This document shows, one piece after another, positions 12,037 to 23,032 of a stretch of 64,000 nt of DNA. Within the stretch, counting starts at the first letter, position 1, and each line of letters opens with the position of its first letter. The notes beneath the pieces are model-generated. The model saw nothing but the letters and a program-made list of their open reading frames with translations, was not told the DNA's origin and did not search any database. The stretch covers positions 4,914,221-4,978,220 of the forward strand of contig NC_081336.1 in the NCBI RefSeq assembly GCF_022539665.2, written 5' to 3'. Position numbers and translations under genes: made by a program. The stretch comes from Daphnia carinata. Taxonomy: Eukaryota; Arthropoda; Branchiopoda; Diplostraca; Daphniidae.

Positions 12037-14276
12037 CTATCGTTTTTCAGCATTTTCCATTGCCTTGGTCCTACCGTCCATAGGACCTTTACTCCTGGGC
12101 GAGAAGTAGCGCGGGAGAATAAATGCTACGTATAATTGTCGGTGGCTGCAGACTGGTTCAGGAAGATCGATACCAAAATTGTCGAACGTCTGTTCGTGTG
12201 ACTTGTTGATGGCAATCGCGAAAGCAAAAAACACAGTAAATTATTTTCTGATTAGCTTGAAGGGAAGATGACGATCACTCGGTGACATATTCCTTCGCGG
12301 GATGAAGACATTGTAGCCTTTATTTTTCCCTACTGCTATAGTTGGATGAATGAGGTTGTCCCTAAGACTTCAGATGATCAAACGCGTTCCATTGCAGAGC
12401 CCTTGACGCGAGTGAATGTTTTTAAGAAGGATAATAATGGAACCCATTTTCAGTTGCAAAATGTGCGGTGGTATCCCAGATACCTTTAGGGTATCAAGAC
12501 ACTCCGTCGGGAAACTTGCAATTTCCTCTGGGCCTTCCGATTCAATCGTGTTCATGCTGGCCCTCCTCCATCGCTGACCTGGCCAGCCAGCAGATTTCTT
12601 GCTATAGCAGCTACATTGAATGTTGGATGCAGGATCCCGACGACTGGCCTCCAGTATTCGAAACTGGTTGTATCATGGATGCTGATAATAAGCAAACGAA
12701 GACTCTGCCTTTCGACTTGCTTGATGGTAACAGAATGATTCTGTCCAATAACGTTAATCCTCTATTATATTGGTTTCCGTATCCCTGCGGTCTTGTCAAA
12801 CCACAAATGATGGGGAATTTTGCAATAGATGTAAGATCTAGCTGGCGGAGAAGCAGAAATAAATTCAAACCAAGCCGTTCTTTCAGTTTAAGATGAACTT
12901 TGAAACGATATCTGACATATTCGATGGAATTTAGTAAGCTTGAATGTTTTCGGTGATCTCTGGCCATTTGGGGTTGCAGGTAAAAGTAAGGAAAAAGGTT
13001 GGCGTTCCAAATTTTCCGCAAATAGTCATGGCGTCTTGGCACCCCTTTTTCGTGGCTCCTGGACTTCCTATGAAAGATAATGGTAAAATGACTGATGCTC
13101 CGACTGTCATGTTCTCTCTTTCCGCTCGAGTATTTAAACAATCCATAAGCCTGTTGTACTATGCGGTGGGTAGACCTGCCTGATGAGTCTGAAGATAGTT
13201 CACCAACATGGTTTCAACTTTGACATACGGTTAACTATCCATTTCTGGGTGAAAGGACCGCCGTATAAAGCTGACTTAAAGTGTTCATGAATCGATATTC
13301 TACTGCCTTCTCAATACAGGCGCATCGGGGTCTATATCAAGGACATCTTCCGGTCCCAGTTCCGGCTCTACAACGTCTGGTATAGGATTTTCTGAAGTAT
13401 TAAATAAAACTTGAGCTTCATGATCCATCATCTCGTCTTCTTGTCCGCTGTTTTCATTGTTTAGGTAATTATTTTAAATAACTGGATTACTGCGAATCAT
13501 GTGTTAATCCCAGCCATTGTATCCATTGGTAAAGAGTAATAACACATTGGCTTTTGAGTGTCGATTTGAATGGATCGATTTCTTCTTTGGGCAATCAAGA
13601 GATGGCCGCGTACATCTCATTTTTTGGGTGGAGCCCCTCCAATGCTTTCTCTTCGTCTTTGACGTTGTTGTAGCGCTTTTCGCCCTGTGTCCCGTGGTCA
13701 TTGTGGATAATCATGCCTACCCTCCACTTCGGCAGGAAGATCCTCCTCGGCTACCACTTGCCTCATATTCTTATATATGGCAGCATAGAGGATACATCGG
13801 CAAAGAAGAGATCTAGCTGTTCCATCCAAAGACGAACACAGCGGACGATGACAGGATTATTGGCCCGAAATTCGTTCGCCTGAGAAGAATCGATGTAGTA
13901 CTATTGGGTGTATTTCAGAGCGGGATGATTTGAAGTATCGAACTTTTGGTACGTTCGTTTTGGTATCGAATAGCTGTTGTGTAGTGATACGTCTGTCCAT
14001 GAATTCGAAAACAGTAGGGGCAGCGACCTGACGAGTTGTCGATTTGTGGCCATGTGGATTCAAAAGCGAGACCATTGTTGTAATTTTTTTTTACATTGTC
14101 AAAAAACGAAGATATTTTGGATGACTGTTGGTAAAGTGATGGTAAAACAATTCGGGGAATTCTTTTGGTAGGGGATGAAGGATTTTCCCTTTTGAACAAC
14201 GAAGGCTGAATTTTCGATCACACGCTTTCTCTCCTTTGAAATATCTCACGCCACAGAAATTACAAATTGAGTCCAT
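12037..14276 (-). mobile_element. Degraded Helitron remnant (Rep and PIF1 helicase pieces)
   Basis: Helitrons encode a fused HUH-Rep and PIF1-like helicase for rolling-circle transposition. On the minus strand, in the expected order, I see a zinc-finger-like leader (RKFSLRCSKGK, 14,276-14,091) and a segment GRCPYCFRIHGQTYHY (14,199-13,915). Next come the conserved Helitron-like N domain (ILPLSFIGSPGATKKG, FFLTFTCNPKWPEI; 13,146-12,931) and helicase C-terminal motifs (GIPPHILQLKMGSI, GLCNGTRLI at 12,555-12,370; AFAIAINKSHEQTFD, CSHRQLYVAF at 12,234-12,037). Several frameshifts and stops separate the pieces. The Rep catalytic region and the helicase Walker motifs between 12,931 and 12,555 are missing, so it is defective. 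Confidence 0.85.
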
Positions 14277-14896
14277 TTCCCCACAGTGATGAACAGGAAC
14301 AAAATCTTCGTTGTGTAATGCTTTCTGAGCAGCTAGGTGCGTTTTAGTTAATCTATTACTGCCATTTGTACTGTCATTGTGTAATATAATTTGCAGTCTG
14401 CTAGCTTCACATCTTCATCTCGTCGTATTCTTCACTCGTTGTTTTGTTACAGCGAACTTCTTGATGTAACAAATCGATTTTTCACGCGCAAAACAATTAT
14501 ACCAACTGAGCTATCGAAGGATGTGTTGGAAATTCCGACGTCCGGCACAGTCCGATGGGACGACGAAGGAATAAACAGGAAGGCAACAGAATCCCGGGCA
14601 CTCGCGACCTAGGAGTCGGTAACCGAGGTAAGTCCAACACTAGGCGGCAACTAGCCAAGAAGTTCCCGGCGATTGACGAGAGTATATCGGTAGACGAAAT
14701 AAGATAAAACGTAAACGGAACTTGGCATGATTCGCCCGACGAATCTTTCGCTGAGAAGGCCTATGACCGATACTATGATATTGAAACTACCTGACTGCTT
14801 TTACCTCTATGTAGAGCGGTCTCTACCGATAGATATCATAAGCCAATATTAAAAACCATCGTGACTAGAGCCAGTTTTAGTCCAGAGGAAGGAGGA
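14277..14896. other. Spacer between Helitron remnant and candidate LTR
   Basis: No gene recognised apart from a 24-nt tRNA-Tyr-like fragment listed separately. The stretch ends in a purine-rich run just before the candidate LTR. Confidence 0.4.
14500..14523 (-). pseudogene. Fragment of tRNA-Tyr 5' end
   Basis: Twenty-four bases match exactly the D-arm, 5' acceptor strand and first upstream bases of the array's Tyr genes (accaactgagctatcgaagg followed by atg). Nothing of the rest of the tRNA is present. It lies ~1.2 kb left of the array. Confidence 0.6.
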
Positions 14897-15427
14897 TGTT
14901 GCCGGAGGAGAAATTGACAGAGGGTCGGCCAAGGAGAGTTGGAGGGAGAAAAGGATCCTGTGGCTGAAAGACGGAAGAAACGACGGCGATACTTTATGTT
15001 TATCTATTGGTATAAGCCAGTGAACGGTGTTTTATAAAATTGGGTATATAAAGGACGGCTTCGGCTGACTTAAATACACACTAAGTTTCACCGAAGCCCC
15101 CGGAGTTGGTTCTATATTAACTGGTATATACACATTCCAAATTACTCTTCTATGACTCTGCCCGCCCTGTTGCTGTCCGTCACTTCTGGCCGTAATCATC
15201 TGCCAGGCTGGAATCATCCTGTTGAGCTGCTTTCACCCGTTTCGTGGCCGTTGTTATTAACTCGGCTTTGCACGAGTATCCTGTTGACAAGTCCTCGCTT
15301 GCCGTCGCTTCCGTGGCCATTCACTCCGGGGGCGCCATCGCATCATTACAAGTAATTTTGCAATTATATTTTTGTGTCCGTCTTGTCGCCCGCGTCTCAG
15401 TGTGTCCGCTGCGAGACCCGAGCAACA
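14897..15427 (+). mobile_element. Candidate isolated LTR
   Basis: A purine-rich tract (agaggaaggagga) is followed by TG at 14,897, a TATA-like gggtatataaagg near 15,040, and a possible CA end at 15,427. This resembles a polypurine tract plus LTR, but no second copy, target duplication or coding region supports it. Confidence 0.35.
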
Positions 15428-15675
15428 TGCGATAAGTTTTCGTGAAACCACTTTAACCGATGCTCAAGGAGGCTATACGCTGGGATCTAGCGTCCAAGGC
15501 CGCCAAGTCATTTTCCGTCAATCGATAGACGGCGATACGAGTAGCATCACGCCGCTCCAGATACGCTGGGACCGAGAACGTGCCAGGCCACTAATTTTAC
15601 GCCGAGCCGGCAGACTCGGCATTTGGAATTTGTAACCAAGAGGCTTTACCCAAAGGATGGTACCATAGGACAACA
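15428..15675. other. Spacer at the left edge of the tRNA array
   Basis: Non-repeat sequence ending at the abrupt junction with the array. No gene seen. Confidence 0.5.
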
Positions 15676-15704
15676 CAGGAATCATACCACTAGACCAATG
15701 AGCC
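15676..15704 (-). pseudogene. Truncated tRNA-Pro(UGG) at the array's left edge
   Basis: Only the 5' 29 nt of the gene (acceptor 5' strand, D-arm and start of the anticodon arm) remain; homology with the array begins exactly here. The 3' half is replaced by unrelated flank. Confidence 0.9.
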
Positions 15705-15840
15705 ACATGTTGCCAATGTCAGTTTGTGGATTATTCTATTGTTTTCTAGCTTTCGTCGTAATATTTTAGTGGCAAATTGAGGTTGTTTTTATCCACTATG
15801 AATTGCATTTAAGGTTAGTAATGTCAATCAACTATTCATT

Positions 15841-15947
15841 TCCTTCGAGCCGGAGTTGAACCAGCGACCTATGGATAACTAATCTCTTTAACCTAATACT
15901 TCTTGACATTCTACAGTCCACCGCTCTACCAACTGAGCTATCGAAGG
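15841..15947 (-). tRNA. tRNA-Tyr(GUA) with intron, unit 1
   Basis: The mature part is 73 nt with a CCTTCGA/TCGAAGG acceptor stem, D-arm TAGCTCAGTTGGTAGAGC and anticodon loop CTGTAGA. A 34-nt intron follows position 37, the normal place for eukaryotic Tyr introns. CCA is not encoded. No T4 terminator lies between its 3' end and the next gene on this strand, Pro(UGG). The intron's 5' end differs from all other units (aatgtcaag). Confidence 0.96.
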
Positions 15948-16451
15948 GTCGAAATATAGTTCGACGGGCAACGACGAACGTCGAAATCACGTATTTACGC
16001 GTAAGCGTCGCCAAGTAATAGAAAACGATTGAGATCAAAAATCTTTCTTAAAATGTAATCGCCCGTTGTTTATACCCTAAATTTTTCGTCCAAATTTCAA
16101 TCGGTATCATTTTTTAACCGTGATTACGGCGAGTCTGGTGCCAAGAAGCATTACTGTCTGTATTGAAGATTTGATGCTCCAGATTAGCAACTTCCAAGCC
16201 GCTGCTCAACTAACTTACTATTTCTTGCAATGCGTCCGTCCTTGCTTCCTGATTGGTTTTTTTCATGCTATCCGTTGTCGTTAATACGTAATAAAACGAG
16301 GCAGTTCGATTTAGACGTCCTATATCTTGTTATCTTAACGTTTAATTTTTGCTGGCGCGGATCGACAAGAGCTTACGCTTTAAACCTAAAGTACCTTCCG
16401 TAAGGTCCCTAGGCGTAACTTTAGCTGTCTCCTAGACATTGATCCTGTAGA

Positions 16452-16523
16452 GGTTCCATGGTGTAATGGTTAGCACTTCAGACTTTGACTCTGACAATCT
16501 GAGTTCGATTCTCAGTGGAACCT
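16452..16523 (+). tRNA. tRNA-Gln(UUG), unit 1
   Basis: 72 nt. Acceptor GGTTCCA/TGGAACC pairs fully; anticodon stem TCAGA/TCTGA with loop CTTTGAC gives anticodon TTG; T-arm TGAGTTCGATTCTCA. D-stem has G at position 22. The 3' flank is taataatgtttatta, unlike most units, so the first T4 is ~18 nt downstream. Confidence 0.96.
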
Positions 16524-16625
16524 AATAATGTTTATTACTTTTGCTCTTTAATAGCATATTAAGAGTCGTTGACAAGTAGCAAAGATGATTTTTTCTTGCG
16601 TTTAATGTTAAATTGCGACGGTCCA

Positions 16626-16697
16626 GGCTCATTGGTCTAGTAGTATGATACTTGCTTCGGGTGTAAGTGGTCCCGGGTTCAATTCCCGGATGAGCCC
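16626..16697 (+). tRNA. tRNA-Pro(CGG), unit 1
   Basis: 72 nt. Acceptor GGCTCAT/ATGAGCC, anticodon stem CTTGC/GTAAG (one G-T pair) with loop TTCGGGT, T-arm CCCGGGTTCAATTCCCGG. A T5 terminator starts 8 nt after the gene. The upstream base context (gtcca) differs from other units. Confidence 0.96.
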
Positions 16698-17080
16698 ACA
16701 GTCGTTTTTGTTTAACTGGTAGATGTACAAGTGATGTTCTTGCTGTTCACGTAAGATTACTATGGTCCACCGAGATCACAGATACAAAGTAAATTTTTAC
16801 TTCTGGCTGTTTCAGCAGGATTAGGATGTACTTCGTTGTTGCGTCTAGAAATCACCGTCGTCAGTGGCAAAAGAAACTTGGAACGGTAAAAGTTCACAAA
16901 ATCCTCGCTCGCCAAAGTACAGCTTTCACTCATAGCTTGTTATGTCGTTGAGACAGAGCACCCACCTTGAAGCGAAGACAGGGTGTGTTAACGGTTAGCA
17001 AATATTTCAAGGTTTCTATGAGCTTCTGTTTCCATAAGAGTTGTGTCGGCGAATAACTAAAAACCGCAATGAAACTTAAC

Positions 17081-17153
17081 TGATCGTAGCAGGACTCGAA
17101 CCTGCAATCTTCGGATCCGAAGTCCGACGCCTTATCCATTAGGCCACACGACC
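17081..17153 (-). tRNA. tRNA-Arg(UCG), unit 1
   Basis: 73 nt. Anticodon stem TCGGA/TCCGA with loop CTTCGGA gives TCG; T-arm GCAGGTTCGAGTCCTGC; acceptor GGTCGTG/TACGATC has two G-T pairs. A T5 run lies ~15 nt downstream on this strand. Confidence 0.96.
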
Positions 17154-17216
17154 GCCGTAACAAATAGATCGAATTAAAAACAATCATGCCGTTGCTGGGT
17201 ATCACAATGAATTACA

Positions 17217-17298
17217 TGGCAGCGGTGGGATTCGAACCCACGCCCCCGAAGAGACTGGTGCCTTAAACCAGCGCCTTAGACCGCTCGGCCACGCTACC
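17217..17298 (-). tRNA. tRNA-Leu(AAG), unit 1
   Basis: 82 nt, class II with long variable arm (CTC-TTCG-GGG core). Anticodon stem CTGGT/ACCAG and loop TTAAGGC give AAG. Acceptor GGTAGCG/CGCTGCC contains one A-T-to-G-T style wobble. A T5 run ~30 nt downstream separates it from Arg. Confidence 0.96.
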
Positions 17299-17573
17299 TT
17301 ACTGCACTTTGCAGGCAGATGTTGGCGGAGGCGGAAATCACAAGTTTCATCACACCATGTGTAACCGTGGTGCTAAATTGGCAATGAGCAACTATGTTTG
17401 GCACCAATGTAGAACTCTTAAATTCCTAGTCTTTTAAAAGGGGTCATTTATGATATACTATTATCAATTCAACAGGCATGACAGGAGAGTTCAATAGCTG
17501 ATATACATATTATGCAGATTACTACGTATAAATCCACTGAGTGATGACTGATTGCATCGTATGAGTAAAGGTG

Positions 17574-17645
17574 GGGCTCATCCGGGATTTGAACCCGGGA
17601 CCTCCTACACCCAAAGCAGGAATCATACCACTAGACCAATGAGCC
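17574..17645 (-). tRNA. tRNA-Pro(UGG), unit 1
   Basis: 72 nt. Anticodon stem CCTGC/GTAGG, loop TTTGGGT gives TGG; acceptor GGCTCAT/ATGAGCC; T-arm CCCGGGTTCAAATCCCGG. The nearest T4 downstream on this strand is ~135 nt away (17,439-17,436). Confidence 0.96.
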
Positions 17646-17781
17646 ACATGCTGCCAATGTCAGTTTGTGGATTATTCTATTGTTTTCTAGCTTTCGTCGT
17701 AATATTTTAGTGGCAAATTGAGGTTGTTTTTATCCACTATGAATTGCATTTAAGGTTAGTAATGTCAATCAACTATTCATT

Positions 17782-17888
17782 TCCTTCGAGCCGGAGTTGA
17801 ACCAGCGACCTATGGATAACTAATCTCTTTAACCTAATACTTGTTTCAAGTCTACAGTCCACCGCTCTACCAACTGAGCTATCGAAGG
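17782..17888 (-). tRNA. tRNA-Tyr(GUA) with intron, unit 2
   Basis: Exons as unit 1. The intron begins acttgaaac; upstream flank after the gene's 5' end reads gtggaaac. Confidence 0.95.
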
Positions 17889-18392
17889 GTGGAAACATAG
17901 TTCGACGGGCAACGACGAACGTCGAAATCACGTATTTACGCGTAAGCGTCGCCAAGTAATAGAAAACGATTGAGATCAAAAATCTTTCTTAAAATGTAAT
18001 CGCCCGTTGTTTATACCCTAAATTTTTCGTCCAAATTTCAATCGGTATCATTTTTTAACCGTGATTACGGCGAGTCTGGTGCCAAGAAGCATTACTGTCT
18101 GTATTGAAGATTTGATGCTCCAGATTAGCAACTTCCAAGCCGCTGCTCAACTAACTTACTATTTCTTGCAATGCGTCCGTCCTTGCTTCCTGATTGGTTT
18201 TTTTCATGCTATCCGTTGTCGTTAATACGTAATAAAACGAGGCAGTTCGATTTAGACGTCCTATATCTTGTTATCTTAACGTTTAATTTTTGCTGGCGCG
18301 GATCGACAAGAGCTTACGCTTTAAACCTAAAGTACCTTCCGTAAGGTCCCTAGGCGTAACTTTAGCTGTCTCCTAGACATTGATCCTGTCAT

Positions 18393-18464
18393 GGTTCCAT
18401 GGTGTAATGGTTATCACATCAGACTTTGACTCTGACAATCTGAGTTCGATTCTCAGTGGAACCT
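18393..18464 (+). tRNA. tRNA-Gln(UUG), unit 2
   Basis: Carries T22 instead of G22 in the D-stem and A instead of T just before the anticodon stem (cacatcaga). Upstream flank is tgtcat rather than tgtaga. Confidence 0.93.
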
Positions 18465-18564
18465 TAATTTTTGGCACTTTTGCTCTTTAATAGCATATTA
18501 AGAGTCGTTGACAAGTAGCAAAGATGATTTTTTCTTGCGTTTAATGTTAAATTGCGACGGTACA

Positions 18565-18636
18565 GGCTCATTGGTCTAGTAGTATGATACTTGCTTCGGG
18601 TGTAAGTGGTCCCGGGTTCAATTCCCGGATGAGCCC
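18565..18636 (+). tRNA. tRNA-Pro(CGG), unit 2
   Basis: Gene as unit 1; upstream flank ggtaca, the form seen in most units. T5 terminator present. Confidence 0.95.
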
Positions 18637-19019
18637 ACAGTCGTTTTTGTTTAACTGGTAGATGTACAAGTGATGTTCTTGCTGTTCACGTAAGATTACT
18701 ATGGTCCACCGAGATCACAGATACAAAGTAAATTTTTACTTCTGGCTGTTTCAGCAGGATTAGGATGTACTTCGTTGTTGCGTCTAGAAATCACCGTCGT
18801 CAGTGGCAAAAGAAACTTGGAACGGTAAAAGTTCACAAAATCCTCGCTCGCCAAAGTACAGCTTTCACTCATAGCTTGTTATGTCGTTGAGACAGAGCAC
18901 CCACCTTGAAGCGAAGACAGGGTGTGTTAACGGTTAGCAAATATTTCAAGGTTTCTATGAGCTTCTGTTTCCATAAGAGTTGTGTCGGCGAATAACTAAA
19001 AACCGCAATGAAACTTAAC

Positions 19020-19092
19020 TGATCGTAGCAGGACTCGAACCTGCAATCTTCGGATCCGAAGTCCGACGCCTTATCCATTAGGCCACACGACC
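19020..19092 (-). tRNA. tRNA-Arg(UCG), unit 2
   Basis: No difference from unit 1 seen. Confidence 0.95.
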
Positions 19093-19155
19093 GCCGTAAC
19101 AAATAGATCGAATTAAAAACAATCATGCCGTTGCTGGGTATCACAATGAATTACA

Positions 19156-19237
19156 TGGCAGCGGTGGGATTCGAACCCACGCCCCCGAAGAGACTGGTGC
19201 CTTAAACCAGCGCCTTAGACCGCTCGGCCACGCTACC
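19156..19237 (-). tRNA. tRNA-Leu(AAG), unit 2
   Basis: No difference from unit 1 seen. Confidence 0.95.
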
Positions 19238-19512
19238 TTACTGCACTTTGCAGGCAGATGTTGGCGGAGGCGGAAATCACAAGTTTCATCACACCATGTG
19301 TAACCGTGGTGCTAAATTGGCAATGAGCAACTATGTTTGGCACCAATGTAGAACTCTTAAATTCCTAGTCTTTTAAAAGGGGTCATTTATGATATACTAT
19401 TATCAATTCAACAGGCATGACAGGAGAGTTCAATAGCTGATATACATATTATGCAGATTACTACGTATAAATCCACTGAGTGATGACTGATTGCATCGTA
19501 TGAGTAAAGGTG

Positions 19513-19584
19513 GGGCTCATCCGGGATTTGAACCCGGGACCTCCTACACCCAAAGCAGGAATCATACCACTAGACCAATGAGCC
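19513..19584 (-). tRNA. tRNA-Pro(UGG), unit 2
   Basis: No difference from unit 1 seen. Confidence 0.95.
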
Positions 19585-19720
19585 ACATGCTGCCAATGTC
19601 AGTTTGTGGATTATTCTATTGTTTTCTAGCTTTCGTCGTAATATTTTAGTGGCAAATTGAGGTTGTTTTTATCCACTATGAATTGCATTTAAGGTTAGTA
19701 ATGTCAATCAACTATTCATT

Positions 19721-19827
19721 TCCTTCGAGCCGGAGTTGAACCAGCGACCTATGGATAACTAATCTCTTTAACCTAATACTTGTTTCATTTCTACAGTCCA
19801 CCGCTCTACCAACTGAGCTATCGAAGG
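19721..19827 (-). tRNA. tRNA-Tyr(GUA) with intron, unit 3
   Basis: Has the common intron form (starts aaatgaaac) and the common upstream flank atggaaac. Confidence 0.95.
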
Positions 19828-20330
19828 ATGGAAACATAGTTCGACGGGCAACGACGAACGTCGAAATCACGTATTTACGCGTAAGCGTCGCCAAGTAATA
19901 GAAAACGATTGAGATCAAAAATCTTTCTTAAAATGTAATCGCCCGTTGTTTATACCCTAAATTTTTCGTCCAAATTTCAATCGGTATCATTTTTTAACCG
20001 TGATTACGGCGAGTCTGGTGCCAAGAAGCATTACTGTCTGTATTGAAGATTTGATGCTCCAGATTAGCAACTTCCAAGCCGCTGCTCAACTAACTTACTA
20101 TTTCTTGCAATGCGTCCGTCCTTGCTTCCTGATTGGTTTTTTCATGCTATCCGTTGTCGTTAATACGTAATAAAACGAGGCAGTTCGATTTAGACGTCCT
20201 ATATCTTGTTATCTTAACGTTTAATTTTTGCTGGCGCGGATCGACAAGAGCTTACGCTTTAAACCTAAAGTACCTTCCGTAAGGTCCCTAGGCGTAACTT
20301 TAGCTGTCTCCTAGACATTGATCCTGTAGA

Positions 20331-20402
20331 GGTTCCATGGTGTAATGGTTATCACTTCAGACTTTGACTCTGACAATCTGAGTTCGATTCTCAGTGGAAC
20401 CT
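20331..20402 (+). tRNA. tRNA-Gln(UUG), unit 3
   Basis: T22 in the D-stem; otherwise as unit 1. 3' flank aaattttt gives a close T5 terminator, the common form. Confidence 0.95.
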
Positions 20403-20502
20403 AAATTTTTGGCACTTTTGCTCTTTAATAGCATATTAAGAGTCGTTGACAAGTAGCAAAGATGATTTTTTCTTGCGTTTAATGTTAAATTGCGACAATA
20501 TC

Positions 20503-20574
20503 GGCTCATTGGTCTAGTAGTATGATACTTGCTTCGGGTGTAAGTGGTCCCGGGTTCAACTCCCGGATGAGCCC
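20503..20574 (+). tRNA. tRNA-Pro(CGG), unit 3
   Basis: T-loop reads TTCAACT instead of TTCAATT. Both flanks are unusual: upstream gacaatatc, downstream tcattattttttg (T6 terminator). Confidence 0.93.
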
Positions 20575-20957
20575 TCATTATTTTTTGTTTAACTGGTAGA
20601 TGTACAAGTGATGTTCTTGCTGTTCACGTAAGATTACTATGGTCCACCGAGATCACAGATACAAAGTAAATTTTTACTTCTGGCTGTTTCAGCAGGATTA
20701 GGATGTACTTCGTTGTTGCGTCTAGAAATCACCGTCGTCAGTGGCAAAAGAAACTTGGAACGGTAAAAGTTCACAAAATCCTCGCTCGCCAAAGTACAGC
20801 TTTCACTCATAGCTTGTTATGTCGTTGAGACAGAGCACCCACCTTGAAGCGAAGACAGGGTGTGTTAACGGTTAGCAAATATTTCAAGGTTTCTATGAGC
20901 TTCTGTTTCCATAAGAGTTGTGTCGGCGAATAACTAAAAACCGCAATGAAACTTAAC

Positions 20958-21030
20958 TGATCGTAGCAGGACTCGAACCTGCAATCTTCGGATCCGAAGT
21001 CCGACGCCTTATCCATTAGGCCACACGACC
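20958..21030 (-). tRNA. tRNA-Arg(UCG), unit 3
   Basis: No difference from unit 1 seen. Confidence 0.95.
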
Positions 21031-21093
21031 GCCGTAACAAATAGATCGAATTAAAAACAATCATGCCGTTGCTGGGTATCACAATGAATTAAA

Positions 21094-21175
21094 TGGCAGC
21101 GGTGGGATTCGAACCCACGCCCCCGAAGAGACTGGTGCCTTAAACCAGCGCCTTAGACCGCTCGGCCACGCTACC
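21094..21175 (-). tRNA. tRNA-Leu(AAG), unit 3
   Basis: Gene as unit 1; the base next to its 3' end differs (aattaaatggc on +). Confidence 0.95.
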
Positions 21176-21450
21176 TTACTGCACTTTGCAGGCAGATGTT
21201 GGCGGAGGCGGAAATCACAAGTTTCATCACACCATGTGTAACCGTGGTGCTAAATTGGCAATGAGCAACTATGTTTGGCACCAATGTAGAACTCTTAAAT
21301 TCCTAGTCTTTTAAAAGGGGTCATTTATGATATACTATTATCAATTCAACAGGCATGACAGGAGAGTTCAATAGCTGATATACATATTATGCAGATTACT
21401 ACGTATAAATCCACTGAGTGATGACTGATTGCATCGTATGAGTAAAGGTG

Positions 21451-21522
21451 GGGCTCATCCGGGATTTGAACCCGGGACCTCCTACACCCAAAGCAGGAAT
21501 CATACCACTAGACCAATGAGCC
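21451..21522 (-). tRNA. tRNA-Pro(UGG), unit 3
   Basis: No difference from unit 1 seen. Confidence 0.95.
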
Positions 21523-21658
21523 ACATGCTGCCAATGTCAGTTTGTGGATTATTCTATTGTTTTCTAGCTTTCGTCGTAATATTTTAGTGGCAAATTGAGG
21601 TTGTTTTTATCCACTATGAATTGCATTTAAGGTTAGTAATGTCAATCAACTATTCATT

Positions 21659-21765
21659 TCCTTCGAGCCGGAGTTGAACCAGCGACCTATGGATAACTAA
21701 TCTCTTTAACCTAATACTTGTTTCATTTCTACAGTCCACCGCTCTACCAACTGAGCTATCGAAGG
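21659..21765 (-). tRNA. tRNA-Tyr(GUA) with intron, unit 4
   Basis: Same as the unit 3 copy. Confidence 0.95.
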
Positions 21766-22269
21766 ATGGAAACATAGTTCGACGGGCAACGACGAACGTC
21801 GAAATCACGTATTTACGCGTAAGCGTCGCCAAGTAATAGAAAACGATTGAGATCAAAAATCTTTCTTAAAATGTAATCGCCCGTTGTTTATACCCTAAAT
21901 TTTTCGTCCAAATTTCAATCGGTATCATTTTTTAACCGTGATTACGGCGAGTCTGGTGCCAAGAAGCATTACTGTCTGTATTGAAGATTTGATGCTCCAG
22001 ATTAGCAACTTCCAAGCCGCTGCTCAACTAACTTACTATTTCTTGCAATGCGTCCGTCCTTGCTTCCTGATTGGTTTTTTTCATGCTATCCGTTGTCGTT
22101 AATACGTAATAAAACGAGGCAGTTCGATTTAGACGTCCTATATCTTGTTATCTTAACGTTTAATTTTTGCTGGCGCGGATCGACAAGAGCTTACGCTTTA
22201 AACCTAAAGTACCTTCCGTAAGGTCCCTAGGCGTAACTTTAGCTGTCTCCTAGACATTGATCCTGTAAA

Positions 22270-22341
22270 GGTCCCATGGTGTAATGGTTATCACTTCAGA
22301 CTCTGACTCTGACAATCTGAGTTCGATTCTCAGTGGAACCT
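22270..22341 (+). tRNA. tRNA-Gln(CUG), unit 4
   Basis: Anticodon loop CTCTGAC changes the anticodon to CTG. The acceptor 5' strand is GGTCCCA, leaving a C-A mismatch at pair 4 against TGGAACC. T22 in the D-stem. Upstream flank tgtaaa. Confidence 0.9.
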
Positions 22342-22441
22342 AAATTTTTGGCACTTTTGCTCTTTAATAGCATATTAAGAGTCGTTGACAAGTAGCAAAG
22401 ATGATTTTTTCTTGCGTTTAATGTTAAATTGCGACGGTACA

Positions 22442-22513
22442 GGCTCATTGGTCTAGTAGTATGATACTTGCTTCGGGTGTAAGTGGTCCCGGGTTCAATT
22501 CCCGGATGAGCCC
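22442..22513 (+). tRNA. tRNA-Pro(CGG), unit 4
   Basis: Same as the unit 2 copy. Confidence 0.95.
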
Positions 22514-22896
22514 ACAGTCGTTTTTGTTTAACTGGTAGATGTACAAGTGATGTTCTTGCTGTTCACGTAAGATTACTATGGTCCACCGAGATCACAGATA
22601 CAAAGTAAATTTTTACTTCTGGCTGTTTCAGCAGGATTAGGATGTACTTCGTTGTTGCGTCTAGAAATCACCGTCGTCAGTGGCAAAAGAAACTTGGAAC
22701 GGTAAAAGTTCACAAAATCCTCGCTCGCCAAAGTACAGCTTTCACTCATAGCTTGTTATGTCGTTGAGACAGAGCACCCACCTTGAAGCGAAGACAGGGT
22801 GTGTTAACGGTTAGCAAATATTTCAAGGTTTCTATGAGCTTCTGTTTCCATAAGAGTTGTGTCGGCGAATAACTAAAAACCGCAATGAAACTTAAC

Positions 22897-22969
22897 TGAT
22901 CGTAGCAGGACTCGAACCTGCAATCTTCGGATCCGAAGTCCGACGCCTTATCCATTAGGCCACACGACC
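22897..22969 (-). tRNA. tRNA-Arg(UCG), unit 4
   Basis: No difference from unit 1 seen. Confidence 0.95.
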
Positions 22970-23032
22970 GCCGTAACAAATAGATCGAATTAAAAACAAT
23001 CATGCCGTTGCTGGGTATCACAATGAATTACA

